Shown piece after piece: positions 15,873 to 25,561 of a stretch of DNA of 39,335 bases. Under the pieces are notes generated by a model. It did no database searches. It had not been told where the DNA came from and worked only from the letters and a program-made list of their open reading frames with translations. The number at the start of each line of letters is the position of its first letter. Position 1 is the first letter of the stretch. Source of the DNA: Spirochaetes bacterium ADurb.Bin218 (lineage in GTDB: Bacteria; Spirochaetota; UBA4802; UBA5550); the NCBI GenBank assembly GCA_002069965.1, contig MWCI01000028.1, forward strand, positions 1 through 39,335, read 5' to 3'. Both the position numbers and the translations under genes were made by a program.

Positions 15873-18800
15873 TGTAAACTTCCATGAAAGATCATAAGAT
15901 GCAACCTGAGATCTTATGCTTTCATCGCTTCTGTTTCTATAATTCTCCAAAGCCATATTTCCTGTTAATGTCCCTTTGACATTTTTGTGTATATTTAAAG
16001 TAAGGCCTGTTTTTATCTGATAAAGATCATAGGGCTCTGGTGAGATTGTTGCTGTATAGTTATATCTATTTATCTGCATAATATATTCAATAAAAAACAA
16101 AGGCACTCCAGATAAGGTATATACTGAGGCAAAATAATCATAAAGCCATTGAATCTCTCTTTCGTATGATATATTTAGCTTATAACCAAAATCCTCCTCC
16201 TTAAAATCTCTGTTTCCTTCAATGTTCTGCAGGTATAAATAATCTTTATCTGACTCAGATAGCTCTGAATCTATAAATTCTCTGTCTTTGAATAATCTAT
16301 AATCAAGGCCGCCACTTATCTTAAAGACACTTTTTTCCATTCTAAAAATAAAGGCAAGTAAAGGTGAAAAAGCATGCTCCTGTGTATTTGCTGTTATCAC
16401 CATAGTATCAGTGTAGGAGACAGAAGGCTCAAAGGTTATGGAATTAAAAAATGGTGGCTCTGACAAATTACTGTCTGTTACTTTGAAAAGAGTTATCTCG
16501 CAATCAGTTTTTATTCCTGTTGTTATTACCTGGTTTGGAATACCATATATATTATTCCTCCCACAATCCTGAGAAATATACAAAGATAGATTACACTTAA
16601 AATCATCAAAGACAAATTCATTATCCAGGGAGATCTTCTCATTAAATAAAAGTGAATTGTTATAATCAAGAGAAGAAATCCTTTCCTTAAGAGGTAAATC
16701 TGAATTGAGTTTTCCATAAACATAATCCCTTCCCCTTGCAAAATTGCCTCTGCCAGTGAAAAAATAATAGGGAGGATATTCAAATAAGTTATAGGCTCCC
16801 CCTGCTATATGGGAATACAATCTGGAAAGGCCATATTGCTCATTGAAAAGACCTGTTCCCTCTCCTTCATAGGGCACTGAGTTTTCATTTACACTTATGC
16901 TCCTTGAAAAATCCAGAACAAGGCTTCTCCATACCTCCAGAGACTTAAATTTTCTCATCACAAAAGGTATTTTAATCTTTGTGGAAAAAACGCTATATCC
17001 ATCCTTTGTCCTTGAAAAGCCAGAACCTGAAAAAGAATCCTCCGCATCGCTGAAATCATTTTCCCTGTAGTATGTTGATATTTCATACTCAGGCATAACA
17101 AAAAAATCCCCATTATAACCAAACTTTAGATCAAAATCATTTCCTCTCTCAAGAAGCCTGACATTATTATCCAGAATAAATGGGAAATGAAATCCTCCAT
17201 CAAAATTCTTTGATATCCCCAGATCCTTATCTGCATTTTCCCAGCTTACAACCTCATTTGTATAAGAAACAACTGAGGGTTTAATATAAAATCCATTGAG
17301 GAGATAAGCGAAATTACCAGAAAATCTTGAATCCTGATTTTTTATAGACTCCTTAAGATTAAAATCCCCTGAAAGCAAAGAGCTGTCTACCTCAGAGGAA
17401 TCCCTTTTTAAATTCTTTTCTGTAAAGGCAAGTGCTAAGGAAAAATCAAGCAGCAACTTACCATAAAAAAAATTCTCAAAATCCTGCTTCCATGTAACCA
17501 TAGAGTCATGGACACAAAGGAGTTCATTTTCTCTGTAGTCATAATCAGATATTTTGAGATTTTTTGTATTTTTGTTGTGGCTAAATTTATAATTAAGTCC
17601 TACTGAAGGGATACCACTCTCTGTTGACATAAATGAGCTTGTAACCTGTAACTGCTTATTTATGTTATCCCCTCTTTTATCAATGGAGATCTCCTCATCC
17701 AGACTATCTGAGCGACTTTTGCTGTATATATAATCAATGGCCAGATCGAGATTGGGCAAAACCTTACTTTTGCCATGAATCTCCTGGACATCCTCTTTTA
17801 TCTGCCCATTATTCTTGTTCAAAGAGTTGAAATTATCAGAATTGCCCCTTGCTATATATTTAAGATCAATATCAGACATTATTGGTCTGTTTGCAGAAGT
17901 CATAGCAAGAGCTTTCAATATCTTAAGATTTACCTCATACCATCTGGCATCTCCTTCTAATGTAACAGGATCAGAAACATAGATATCATCAAGCCATATC
18001 TTCCCTGAGGTTCCTGATCCTGATACTCCAAAGCGCATATATTTAATACGCCTCATGTCTGGATTTCCCTCTGTTCTGTAAGGAGCAATGTTACCTGCAT
18101 CTGAAGAAAGGCTAAGTCTGATCTCCTCCCATGAGTTTTCCATTAGAGGTCTAAACCTGTATTCAATATAATCTCTCTCTGTTGATCCGAGTATACAAAA
18201 CAAAGTAGCGGATGGAGCAATTACACGGGCATTGATCCAGATACTCATTGTCTTATAATATCTCAGATCCATTGCCTTATTAAAATTTCTGCCAAGAGAT
18301 AGATTTGTATTGCCTGCTGGAATGGAAAAGTTTATCTCCATGGCACTTTCACTTCTGCTATCTATATCATCAGTGCTATTGCTTCCATATAAAGATTCAT
18401 ATACGTTTCTTTTTTGATATAAAAATGAATTGATTCTGTAATCGCTGTCTGTAATTGTATTTAGCAATGCTATACTTAAGATGCTATCATCATCAATGGC
18501 TATATTATCAAGCATAGCCTCTTTCCATTTTAAGCTGACTATTTTAAAGGATGAAATATAAAGCCTGCCTTTTGTTCCAGATGAGGCAATTCCATAAAGC
18601 CTCAGGGATCTTGTCTGCTTTAAAATATTCTTTTCAGTGGTGCTTAAGGAATTTATATTGACCTTTATCTTTCTCCATGTAGATCCACTATGAATAATTG
18701 ACCCTAAGTTAACTTTAAATGAATTTTCAGATGTATCAAGGATTCCATTTTTGTTTAAATCCTCACTATTCAAAACTCCATCGCCCTTTGTAAAGCTACT

Positions 18801-21458
18801 CAACCCAGGACCACTGCCAACAAGGGTTTTATTATTCCCATCAAAACTATAGCCTCTATCTTCAGAGTATCCAGAAGAGGGATTAGCATCTATATATCCA
18901 TTATTATTGCTATCCTCTTTATCAAGTATTCCATCTCCATCAGAATCCTCATTAAGGCTTCCAAGGTCTAAAAATAAATCTATAGAATCAGTAGATGTTT
19001 GACCCTCAAGCCTAACCCACATTTCAATATATTGAATTCCAGAGAGATCAATAGCCTCTCTGTGTAAATCCTGGGTCACAACAGAAAAGCAATTCCCTGT
19101 GGCAAAATCATAGTCAAAGACCAATGATATCTGCGAGTCAAGGGATTTAACGCTGTCAGGTATATGACCTGTGGCAATATTGAAAGGTCCTGGTTTTGAG
19201 GAATATCCTATTTTATAAGCATTAAAACTCTCACCCTTTAGAGACTCAGGATTGGATAGATCTCTATAATAATAGTAATAGATTAAAGCTCTGTTGCTTT
19301 GAGAGAATCCTTCTGGCATTGAGCCTAATATCCACTTTTTATCAGAAAGATCTATATCAACAATATCATCACTGGATTCCATGTTATCTATAAGAGCTTT
19401 TCCGAAGGTATTTATATTTTTATAGCTCCTCGCATATTCCCCATAAAATGAAAGCTCAAGAGGAATTTTTCTCACTCTCTTCCCATAAAGATTTTCAATA
19501 ATATCTGATAGTCTCTCAGGTGATAATTTAAGCAAAAGATCTCCCTCGTATAGATTTGTCTGAGTGCTTGCCTCTCCAATATCAGGTATTACATCAGATT
19601 TGGTGTCCTTCTCCACCAAAAGTGAAGTACCTATCTTTATATCCCTTGTAAGGCTATAATCAAGCCTTAAACCAGCAGCAAAGCTATCTGATGAGGCACC
19701 CAATGGCAGATACTGATATCGGACCTCAATTTCTGTTTGAGATGAAATCATAGGGTTGTTTGAATTGGTGAAAAAAATATATCCAGCGGTATAATCAACT
19801 GAATAGAGAGATTTGCTGAGTTCTTTTTTATCAACTTTTATGGTCACGCTATTTTCTATTATATTTCCATGTTTAAGCTGAATGGTTCTTGCCTCTGTGG
19901 AAAACTCAGCATTGATGCTATACCTGGAATATATGTATACATCATTTAAAAATTTTTCGCTGTAGATTAAATCTGCTCTATTTCCAAGAAGAGCTCTAAA
20001 GGGCTCACGGAGATTAAATTTTACAATTCCGTTTTCTCTATCGACACTGTAAGGTGAAAGTTTTTCTACATCTGCCCTTGTAAGATCTGAGTTCTCTCCT
20101 CTAAAAAACAGAGACATGTTCCCTGCTGCAATATTTCGACAACCGAGAGAATAGAATGAACGAATTTCATATATATCAAGGTTAACTCTGCCATCATTGT
20201 TATAGTCCTTTTCTCCTATATCAAAGGCCAAATTTTTTGACACTGTATCTTCATTGAGGGAATATCCATACTTTATAAAAACTATGTTCTTGCCAGAAAA
20301 TTCACCTCCAGGATGCTTTGGATCCCCAGGAGGTATTGCACAGGGATCAAGCGTGCCACCCTGCCTTTGATATACCACAAATATCCTTGCACTTTCATCT
20401 ATAGATTTTAGAAAGGTTATAACCCCTGTGGAATAGTTAACAGAATAATCAACTCCATTTACAAGCCTTGTGTAATAACCACCGTCTATGGGAAACTTAA
20501 TAGCATTGAGATTATTATAAGGATTTTGATCATCAAGGTAAACAGCAAAACCCTCTGGAGAGATATTCACAGGATTTAAAGAATAATTTGCAGGAGAAGG
20601 TGGAGTTGAGGTTATTGCATTGAGCAAATAAACAGAAGCTCCAGAGGGCATAGAAGAAACACCATCATACCTTATAAAGGGCTCAAGCTGATAATAGGTT
20701 CTCCTGACAAACTGATAATCTGATACCTTGCCTGTATTTCTTGAAAAATTACCCTTAAAATATTCTATTGAAGACTCACCTCTTAAAACAGAGCCAAAGG
20801 CCTTTAAAGAAAAATTATTTTTAGCTACGGTAAAATCAACTCCAAGCCCCTTGGACATGCTATTGTCATAAACAGCATAACGGGAATGATTAAAATTAAT
20901 ATCAATCTCCCCGGCATTTACACTGCGAATAACCTCATCATCCTCAATGGCAGTATAATTCATCATATAGTGATTTTGATCCTTACTCCTGGTGCTATCG
21001 TGATCTATATACATTTTAATTCTCTTACCAATATAGCCATCAGCATAGAGCCTAACCACTTGTTCTGGATAAAAGCCCTCAGTTATAACTCTTGATCTTG
21101 GTTTATCCTCATCAAAGAGTTTATATTTGCTGTTTGTAAAAAAGCTATTTCCATAGGTAAAAGAGAAAGAAGCCTCACCATCTATAAAGACATCAACATC
21201 CTCTGATGAATAGAGAGGTTCCTTGTTGCTATTTAAATAGTTGCCATAGAGATTCCGCTCTATATATTCAGATTGATTAGAATCGTAAATGTTAGCTTCC
21301 CCCTCCTTGGGGGTCTCTGTTTTTTTTGCAGGGTTTTCTTTTTCAAGGTAATAGAGGAGCTTCTCTTTAAAGCCTTTCTCATCAGCAAAGAGTGCAAAAA
21401 TTCCTGAGATTATTAAAAAACTCGCAAGAATATATACAAAGGATTTTCCAGGAAGCAT
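15861..21458 (-). CDS. Giant SprA-like outer-membrane beta-barrel protein
   Basis: A 1865-residue exported protein: signal sequence (about 1-25), a Glu/Lys-rich linker, then almost continuous beta strands to a terminal Phe. Two regions recall SprA/Sov, the type IX secretion translocon. One is near residues 130-190 (IGKRIKMYIDHDSTRS, then AIEDDEVIRSVNAGEIDI). The other is near 1080-1190 (MSIWINARV, then KIWLDDIYVSD and ARWYEVNLKI). Calcium-loop motifs (DSDGDGILDKED near 836, GDGVLNSEDLNKNG near 890, DYNNDGRVNLD near 418) interrupt the barrel. The alternating aromatic strands from about 1200 onward look like transmembrane barrel strands. No clear ribosome-binding site precedes ATG 21458. It is downstream of an M23 peptidase gene on the same strand. 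Confidence 0.72.
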   Translation of the reverse strand: MLPGKSFVYILASFLIISGIFALFADEKGFKEKLLYYLEKENPAKKTETPKEGEANIYDSNQSEYIERNLYGNYLNSNKEPLYSSEDVDVFIDGEASFSFTYGNSFFTNSKYKLFDEDKPRSRVITEGFYPEQVVRLYADGYIGKRIKMYIDHDSTRSKDQNHYMMNYTAIEDDEVIRSVNAGEIDINFNHSRYAVYDNSMSKGLGVDFTVAKNNFSLKAFGSVLRGESSIEYFKGNFSRNTGKVSDYQFVRRTYYQLEPFIRYDGVSSMPSGASVYLLNAITSTPPSPANYSLNPVNISPEGFAVYLDDQNPYNNLNAIKFPIDGGYYTRLVNGVDYSVNYSTGVITFLKSIDESARIFVVYQRQGGTLDPCAIPPGDPKHPGGEFSGKNIVFIKYGYSLNEDTVSKNLAFDIGEKDYNNDGRVNLDIYEIRSFYSLGCRNIAAGNMSLFFRGENSDLTRADVEKLSPYSVDRENGIVKFNLREPFRALLGNRADLIYSEKFLNDVYIYSRYSINAEFSTEARTIQLKHGNIIENSVTIKVDKKELSKSLYSVDYTAGYIFFTNSNNPMISSQTEIEVRYQYLPLGASSDSFAAGLRLDYSLTRDIKIGTSLLVEKDTKSDVIPDIGEASTQTNLYEGDLLLKLSPERLSDIIENLYGKRVRKIPLELSFYGEYARSYKNINTFGKALIDNMESSDDIVDIDLSDKKWILGSMPEGFSQSNRALIYYYYYRDLSNPESLKGESFNAYKIGYSSKPGPFNIATGHIPDSVKSLDSQISLVFDYDFATGNCFSVVTQDLHREAIDLSGIQYIEMWVRLEGQTSTDSIDLFLDLGSLNEDSDGDGILDKEDSNNNGYIDANPSSGYSEDRGYSFDGNNKTLVGSGPGLSSFTKGDGVLNSEDLNKNGILDTSENSFKVNLGSIIHSGSTWRKIKVNINSLSTTEKNILKQTRSLRLYGIASSGTKGRLYISSFKIVSLKWKEAMLDNIAIDDDSILSIALLNTITDSDYRINSFLYQKRNVYESLYGSNSTDDIDSRSESAMEINFSIPAGNTNLSLGRNFNKAMDLRYYKTMSIWINARVIAPSATLFCILGSTERDYIEYRFRPLMENSWEEIRLSLSSDAGNIAPYRTEGNPDMRRIKYMRFGVSGSGTSGKIWLDDIYVSDPVTLEGDARWYEVNLKILKALAMTSANRPIMSDIDLKYIARGNSDNFNSLNKNNGQIKEDVQEIHGKSKVLPNLDLAIDYIYSKSRSDSLDEEISIDKRGDNINKQLQVTSSFMSTESGIPSVGLNYKFSHNKNTKNLKISDYDYRENELLCVHDSMVTWKQDFENFFYGKLLLDFSLALAFTEKNLKRDSSEVDSSLLSGDFNLKESIKNQDSRFSGNFAYLLNGFYIKPSVVSYTNEVVSWENADKDLGISKNFDGGFHFPFILDNNVRLLERGNDFDLKFGYNGDFFVMPEYEISTYYRENDFSDAEDSFSGSGFSRTKDGYSVFSTKIKIPFVMRKFKSLEVWRSLVLDFSRSISVNENSVPYEGEGTGLFNEQYGLSRLYSHIAGGAYNLFEYPPYYFFTGRGNFARGRDYVYGKLNSDLPLKERISSLDYNNSLLFNEKISLDNEFVFDDFKCNLSLYISQDCGRNNIYGIPNQVITTGIKTDCEITLFKVTDSNLSEPPFFNSITFEPSVSYTDTMVITANTQEHAFSPLLAFIFRMEKSVFKISGGLDYRLFKDREFIDSELSESDKDYLYLQNIEGNRDFKEEDFGYKLNISYEREIQWLYDYFASVYTLSGVPLFFIEYIMQINRYNYTATISPEPYDLYQIKTGLTLNIHKNVKGTLTGNMALENYRNRSDESIRSQVASYDLSWKFTLLF

Positions 21459-21526
21459 TCATCATCTTTTTATATTTTTTTAAGGCATCAAAAAATGCCA
21501 GAGAATCCTGAGTTAAAATTTTTACA

Positions 21527-22522
21527 CTACCACATCCTGCTCATATAGGGGTATGGATTTATTGGAATATCACCAAGGCGTATCTCATAATGGCAATGAT
21601 TTCCAGTTGCATTACCAGTCATGCCAACATATCCAATTCTATCTCCTTTGTTCACCTTCGTCCCCTTTCCAACTGCCACTGCTCTCATGTGGCCGTAGAT
21701 CGTTTCGTATCCAAATTTATGCTGAATTCTCACAGCAATCCCGTATCCTCCGCTAAACCCTGCAGAGACCACAACACCTGGAGCTGTAGCTCGTATGGGA
21801 GTTCCTGCTGCAGCAGCTATATCTATACCTGTGTGAAAATCCCTTCCATGACCAAAGGGGGATCTGCGCCATCCAAAAAGTGAAGAGATATGCCCTGGGT
21901 TTGGGATAATTGATGGCATATCATTGATAACCTTGCTTCTTACATCAACAAAATTCTTGATAGTCTTGATTGTGCTTGTGGAGCTTAAAATATCCTTTTG
22001 AATTTCCTTCATTGCAAAAATTTCCGATGGGACAATTCTCTTATTCTTCAACAACTCATCCATGGTCTCTTTATCGTAATCTCTATAAGACCATATATCA
22101 ACCTTTTCATCAGTGCCAACTGCAAGTTGGTATAGCTCCTCAATTTCAGGTTTAAGATCATCCATTATGTCAATAATCTCATCTGTTAGCTTCTCGTATC
22201 TTACTAAATCAGCTCTAATGTCATTATAGGACATCAAAAGCCTTTTTTCCTCGTTTTTAATCTGACGATTTTTTATTACTGCATAGGATGAGGTAACAAG
22301 TACCACCACAAACAAACTTATAAAAAAAAGTATTATAAAATTGGAAATCTGGAAATTAAAAATCTTCTTTTCATCATGAGGGATTAACATAACAGTCATC
22401 TTCTCATGACCTTTTTCAAGGATATTTTTCCAGATCTTATTCTTCTTCTCCTTCAGGAGAAAATAATTCTCGTAATATTTTTTTGAAACCTTGCTATGGT
22501 AATTCCTTATTTTAAATCTCAT
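21527..22522 (-). CDS. Membrane-anchored M23 (LytM/NlpD-type) peptidase
   Basis: A 331-residue protein: cytoplasmic basic N terminus (about 60 residues), one membrane helix (about 60-85, FIILFFISLFVVVLVTSSYA), a coiled-coil periplasmic stalk (90-200) and a C-terminal peptidase M23 domain. Zinc ligands are present: HTGID (first His and Asp) and the HCH pair in NATGNHCHYEI, so an active peptidoglycan endopeptidase is likely. AGGG lies a few bases before ATG 22522. It is 89 bases downstream of radA and 68 bases upstream of the SprA-like gene on the same strand. It may open peptidoglycan to let large envelope proteins assemble (inference). Confidence 0.9.
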   Translation of the reverse strand: MRFKIRNYHSKVSKKYYENYFLLKEKKNKIWKNILEKGHEKMTVMLIPHDEKKIFNFQISNFIILFFISLFVVVLVTSSYAVIKNRQIKNEEKRLLMSYNDIRADLVRYEKLTDEIIDIMDDLKPEIEELYQLAVGTDEKVDIWSYRDYDKETMDELLKNKRIVPSEIFAMKEIQKDILSSTSTIKTIKNFVDVRSKVINDMPSIIPNPGHISSLFGWRRSPFGHGRDFHTGIDIAAAAGTPIRATAPGVVVSAGFSGGYGIAVRIQHKFGYETIYGHMRAVAVGKGTKVNKGDRIGYVGMTGNATGNHCHYEIRLGDIPINPYPYMSRMW

Positions 22523-22611
22523 GTCCCTACTCTTTAAGCTCTCTTTGTTATTATCGTCAAATTATTAACATTTTTAGTCATATATCTAATTTGATCAAGA
22601 ACTTTTCTTTT

Positions 22612-23943
22612 CTAAAACACCATTTCAATCACATTAAAAATAGTTGTTGCTCCAATAATTTCAATATTTTTTTCGCCTCCTTTGATAAAAGCAGCATCAT
22701 GCTCAGAGAGAAAGACTCTCTTAAAACCAGAAATACGGAATTCCTGAATTCTCTTCTCCACCTGAGAAACAGGCCTCAACTCTCCAGAGAGAGAAACCTC
22801 AGCAATAAAACCTGTTCCATCAGGAATAACCTTCTCTTTTAAGCTTGAGGCGATAGCCATTGCCACAGCTAAATCCCCTGCTGTGTCATTTATATTAAAA
22901 CCACCAGAGACATTTAAAAAAACATCAAAATTAGATAGCTTGAGTCCTCCGTGCTTTTCTAAAACTGCACATATAATAATAAGCCTGTTAATATCAAAAC
23001 CATCGGAAAGTCTTCGCGGATTTGAAAAATTAGAAAAAGTAACAAGGGCCTGAACCTCAAATAGTATTGGACGAGTTCCCTCAAAGGCAGCAGAGATTGC
23101 ATTTCCAGGTGCAGGAGAGCGAAAGGAATTTAAAAAAATTCTATTTTTATCCTTCACCTCCTCAAGTCCCTTTGAGGTCATTTTGAATAATCCAAGCTCA
23201 TTGACAGAGCCATATCTATTTTTAAATGCCCGCAAAACCCTGTATTCTCTGGAAAAATCTCCTTCAAAATAAAGCACAGTATCTACAATATGCTCCAGAA
23301 GCTTTGGCCCTGCAATAGCGCCATCCTTTGTTATATGTCCTATGAGCAAAACAGGTATATTGCTCTTTTTTGCAAAATCAGTCAGCCTTGCAGCAGACTC
23401 TCTTACCTGGCTTACAGAACCCATAATTCCTGGCAATTCTGCATTGCAAATAGTTTGTATTGAATCAACTATAAGCGCCCCAGGTTTTATCTTTTCAGCA
23501 AGGGAAATAATCTCTCCCACCTCATTATCAATCGATATTGTAACCTTTGATAGATTGATACTAATTCTCTCTGCTCTGTCTCTTATTTGAGATGGGGACT
23601 CCTCACCTGATATATAAAGAGCTCCAAGGGTTGCAGATATGCCAAGGGCAAGAGTAGATTTTCCTATGCCTGGCTCTCCCCCAAGGAGTATAACAGAACC
23701 AGGCACAACTCCTCCTCCACAAACAAGATCAAATTCTTTGTTGCCTGTTAAAATCCTACCAGAGCTTTCCCTTACAACCTGATCAAGGCTACAGGCACCA
23801 AAATTTTTTCTCTTCTTTGGGTGTTCTTCCTCTTTCCTTTCAATTATTGTATTCCACTGGCCACAACTGCTGCATCTGCCATTCCACTTGGAGTATTCAG
23901 CTCCACAGGAAAGACATACATATAGATCATTTTTTTTTGCCAT
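22612..23943 (-). CDS. radA: DNA repair protein RadA
   Basis: A 443-residue RecA-related branch-migration ATPase/helicase. Features in order are an N-terminal zinc finger (CLSCGAEYSKWNGRCSSCG), Walker A GEPGIGKST, Walker B-like ALIVDSIQT, the RadA-specific KNRYGS motif, and a C-terminal Lon-like domain (LNVSGGFNINDTAGDLAVA). I use ATG 23943 (MAKKN). A GTG two codons upstream (23949) overlaps the mlaD stop as GTGA and could be the real start. Complete and of normal length. Confidence 0.95.
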   Translation of the reverse strand: MAKKNDLYVCLSCGAEYSKWNGRCSSCGQWNTIIERKEEEHPKKRKNFGACSLDQVVRESSGRILTGNKEFDLVCGGGVVPGSVILLGGEPGIGKSTLALGISATLGALYISGEESPSQIRDRAERISINLSKVTISIDNEVGEIISLAEKIKPGALIVDSIQTICNAELPGIMGSVSQVRESAARLTDFAKKSNIPVLLIGHITKDGAIAGPKLLEHIVDTVLYFEGDFSREYRVLRAFKNRYGSVNELGLFKMTSKGLEEVKDKNRIFLNSFRSPAPGNAISAAFEGTRPILFEVQALVTFSNFSNPRRLSDGFDINRLIIICAVLEKHGGLKLSNFDVFLNVSGGFNINDTAGDLAVAMAIASSLKEKVIPDGTGFIAEVSLSGELRPVSQVEKRIQEFRISGFKRVFLSEHDAAFIKGGEKNIEIIGATTIFNVIEMVF

Positions 23944-23945
23944 AA

Positions 23946-24818
23946 TCACTTCTGCTTAAAAAATAGTTTTGATGGATCCTGCTTTAATTGCCCAAAGAGT
24001 TCCTTTGCATACTGAGAGGCGTCCTTTATGTTATAGTATATTTCTTCATCAGTCATAAGCTTTCCAAGGCTACCTCTACCATCTTCGAGACGTTGAATTA
24101 TTTTGTTGAGATTGCTGGATATCTCAGACATGTTTCTAATGGTTATATTTATCTCTTCCTTATTTTTCTCCGAAAGGTTTGCTACATTGGATGTAAATCT
24201 ATTGAGCTCATCCATAAAAATCTTCATCTGCTGAGAAAATAAAATTATAGAAGCCTTTGCAGCAAGAATTGATTGCCTTACATCACCTCTGTTTTCTGAA
24301 GCTATTTTATTTAGATTCTCCACCAGAGCCTCTGAATTCTGAAAAATCTTAGCAAGAAGCTCACCTCCATTTTGTCCATTCATAAATGTCTGGAATATGA
24401 GCATCATCTGATCAAAGCTTGGGGGATCTACCCCATAAACCTTATCCCCATCATTTAAAAAATCATCAACATTTGTAGAGGGGGGCACAAAAACATTTAT
24501 ATACTTAGAACCAATTATACCCTTTGTAAATATGGCAAAGCTGGTATTTTTTATAAGCCTGTATTTATTATCAATCCATACAACAACCTCAGTCTTTTCT
24601 CCAGACTGCCTTATCTCAACCACACGACCTATCTCTATCCCACCTGCAATATTAACAGGAGCTCCCACCTTTAGATCATTAAGAAAACCAAAATATATGG
24701 AAAGCTTGTATCCAGAGCTTGCGACATTTAACCTTGCAAGAAGAGCTACTATCCCTATAAATATTGTAAAAGTAATAATAACCATAAGCCCAACTTTTGC
24801 TTCATTGCTCAGCTTCAC
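23946..24818 (-). CDS. MlaD/MCE-domain lipid-transport protein
   Basis: A 290-residue protein with one N-terminal membrane helix (residues 9-28) and a single MCE domain (about 38-115, with FLNDLKVGAPVNIAGGIEIG and GSKYINVFVPPS), then a helical tail. MCE proteins form hexameric rings that pass phospholipids between membranes, working with an MlaE permease and an MlaF ATPase. Neither partner is in this window, so they must be elsewhere. Start is GTG 24818 with AAGGAGG five bases upstream. The gene overlaps radA or abuts it. It heads a leftward unit that runs to the SprA-like gene. Confidence 0.88.
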   Translation of the reverse strand: MKLSNEAKVGLMVIITFTIFIGIVALLARLNVASSGYKLSIYFGFLNDLKVGAPVNIAGGIEIGRVVEIRQSGEKTEVVVWIDNKYRLIKNTSFAIFTKGIIGSKYINVFVPPSTNVDDFLNDGDKVYGVDPPSFDQMMLIFQTFMNGQNGGELLAKIFQNSEALVENLNKIASENRGDVRQSILAAKASIILFSQQMKIFMDELNRFTSNVANLSEKNKEEINITIRNMSEISSNLNKIIQRLEDGRGSLGKLMTDEEIYYNIKDASQYAKELFGQLKQDPSKLFFKQK

Positions 24819-24903
24819 CTAAACCTCCTTAGAAGGATTTTATGATATTAACGAATTCTACTCAGGCCATCAATTTATTTTAATCTACCATATACCTATG
24901 AAA

Positions 24904-24931
24904 AATGTATCCTCATTAAATTAACTGTCAA
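24904..24931 (-). promoter_or_regulatory. Sigma-70-type promoter for mlaD-radA unit
   Basis: On the minus strand TTGACA (24931-24926), 16 bases, then TACATT (24909-24904), about 86 bases upstream of the GTG start of the MCE gene. It is back to back with the cutA promoter. Confidence 0.5.
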
Positions 24932-24966
24932 TCACAAATAGCCAAATATAAAGTGCAGAAAAATAT

Positions 24967-24995
24967 TTGACAGTGCCTTTTATTATATATATTCA
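24967..24995 (+). promoter_or_regulatory. Sigma-70-type promoter for cutA
   Basis: TTGACA (24967-24972) followed by an AT-rich stretch with -10 candidates TATATT (15-base spacer) and TATTCA (24990-24995, 17-base spacer). Start of cutA is at 25031. Confidence 0.5.
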
Positions 24996-25030
24996 TGATT
25001 TAGTTTAAAGATCAAAAGGTGGAGAGTTTT

Positions 25031-25345
25031 ATGTCTCTTTGTATTATCTATATAACAGCACCATCCCTTGAAGAAGCAGAAATAATTGGCAGGCATCTTG
25101 TATCCAAAAGGCTTGCAGCCTGTGTCAATATAATCAATAACATGGAGTCCATTTATCACTGGGAAGGGAAAGTGGAAACAGCCTCTGAGGTAATAGTCAT
25201 AGCAAAAACCAAAGAAGCGCTTATTGATGAAATAACCGAAAGTGTTAAATCAATTCATTCCTATAAATGCCCGGCAATTATGGCGCTGCCTATAATTGGA
25301 GGAAGTGACACTTTTCTTGATTATATAAGATCTGAGACAAAATAG
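25031..25345 (+). CDS. cutA: Divalent-cation tolerance protein CutA
   Basis: A 104-residue CutA1 protein, the usual length. CutA forms a very stable trimer with a ferredoxin-like fold; its linkage to copper tolerance is historic and the true role is uncertain. Family landmarks are the IYITAPSLEEAEIIGRHLV start, LAACVNI (conserved Cys), SIYHWEGKVE and the CPAIMALPI segment. ATG 25031 is preceded by AGGTGGAG at 25017-25024; an in-frame GTG at 25019 overlaps that site and is rejected. It appears monocistronic. Confidence 0.93.
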   Translation: MSLCIIYITAPSLEEAEIIGRHLVSKRLAACVNIINNMESIYHWEGKVETASEVIVIAKTKEALIDEITESVKSIHSYKCPAIMALPIIGGSDTFLDYIRSETK

Positions 25346-25387
25346 ATTTTATATATTTATTGACAAAGCATCGGCTATTATTTTTGT

Positions 25388-25396
25388 TGATATAAT
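25388..25396 (+). promoter_or_regulatory. Extended -10 promoter of the 32-residue basic protein gene
   Basis: TGATATAAT is an ideal extended -10 element. A TTGACA at 25360-25365 is 25 bases upstream of the TATAAT, too far for a normal -35. The expected leader is about 60 bases and ends with GGAGG at 25451-25455. Confidence 0.5.
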
Positions 25397-25462
25397 GCTT
25401 TTATCAATTTTTCTTTAAGTTATTTGCTTTTCAGGTATAATTTATAATCCGGAGGATTTTAC

Positions 25463-25561
25463 GTGAGCAAACCTTACAAACCAGTTTTAAAAAGGCGCAG
25501 AGCCAAAAGAAGACTCAAAAGAAAGAAAAAAGAGCTTAAAGCTAAACTTGCAAATAAATAG
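25463..25561 (+). CDS. 32-residue highly basic protein
   Basis: GTG 25463 to TAG 25561, preceded by GGAGG (25451-25455) at a 7-base spacing. About half of the residues are Lys or Arg. The central part (KRRRAKRRLKRKKKELKAKL) should form one basic helix, as in small ribosomal or RNA-binding proteins. The size and charge recall bTHX, bL34 or the AURKAIP1/COX24-like bS22 proteins, but I cannot match it to one of these. The strong ribosome-binding site, extended -10 promoter and terminator at its stop codon all argue that it is real and well expressed. It is easily missed by gene finders with a length cut-off. Confidence 0.75.
   Translation: MSKPYKPVLKRRRAKRRLKRKKKELKAKLANK

Noticed and set aside
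25360-25396. TTGACA (25360) and TATAAT (25391) as a standard promoter pair
   Set aside because: The spacer is 25 bases. The extended -10 TGATATAAT stands on its own.
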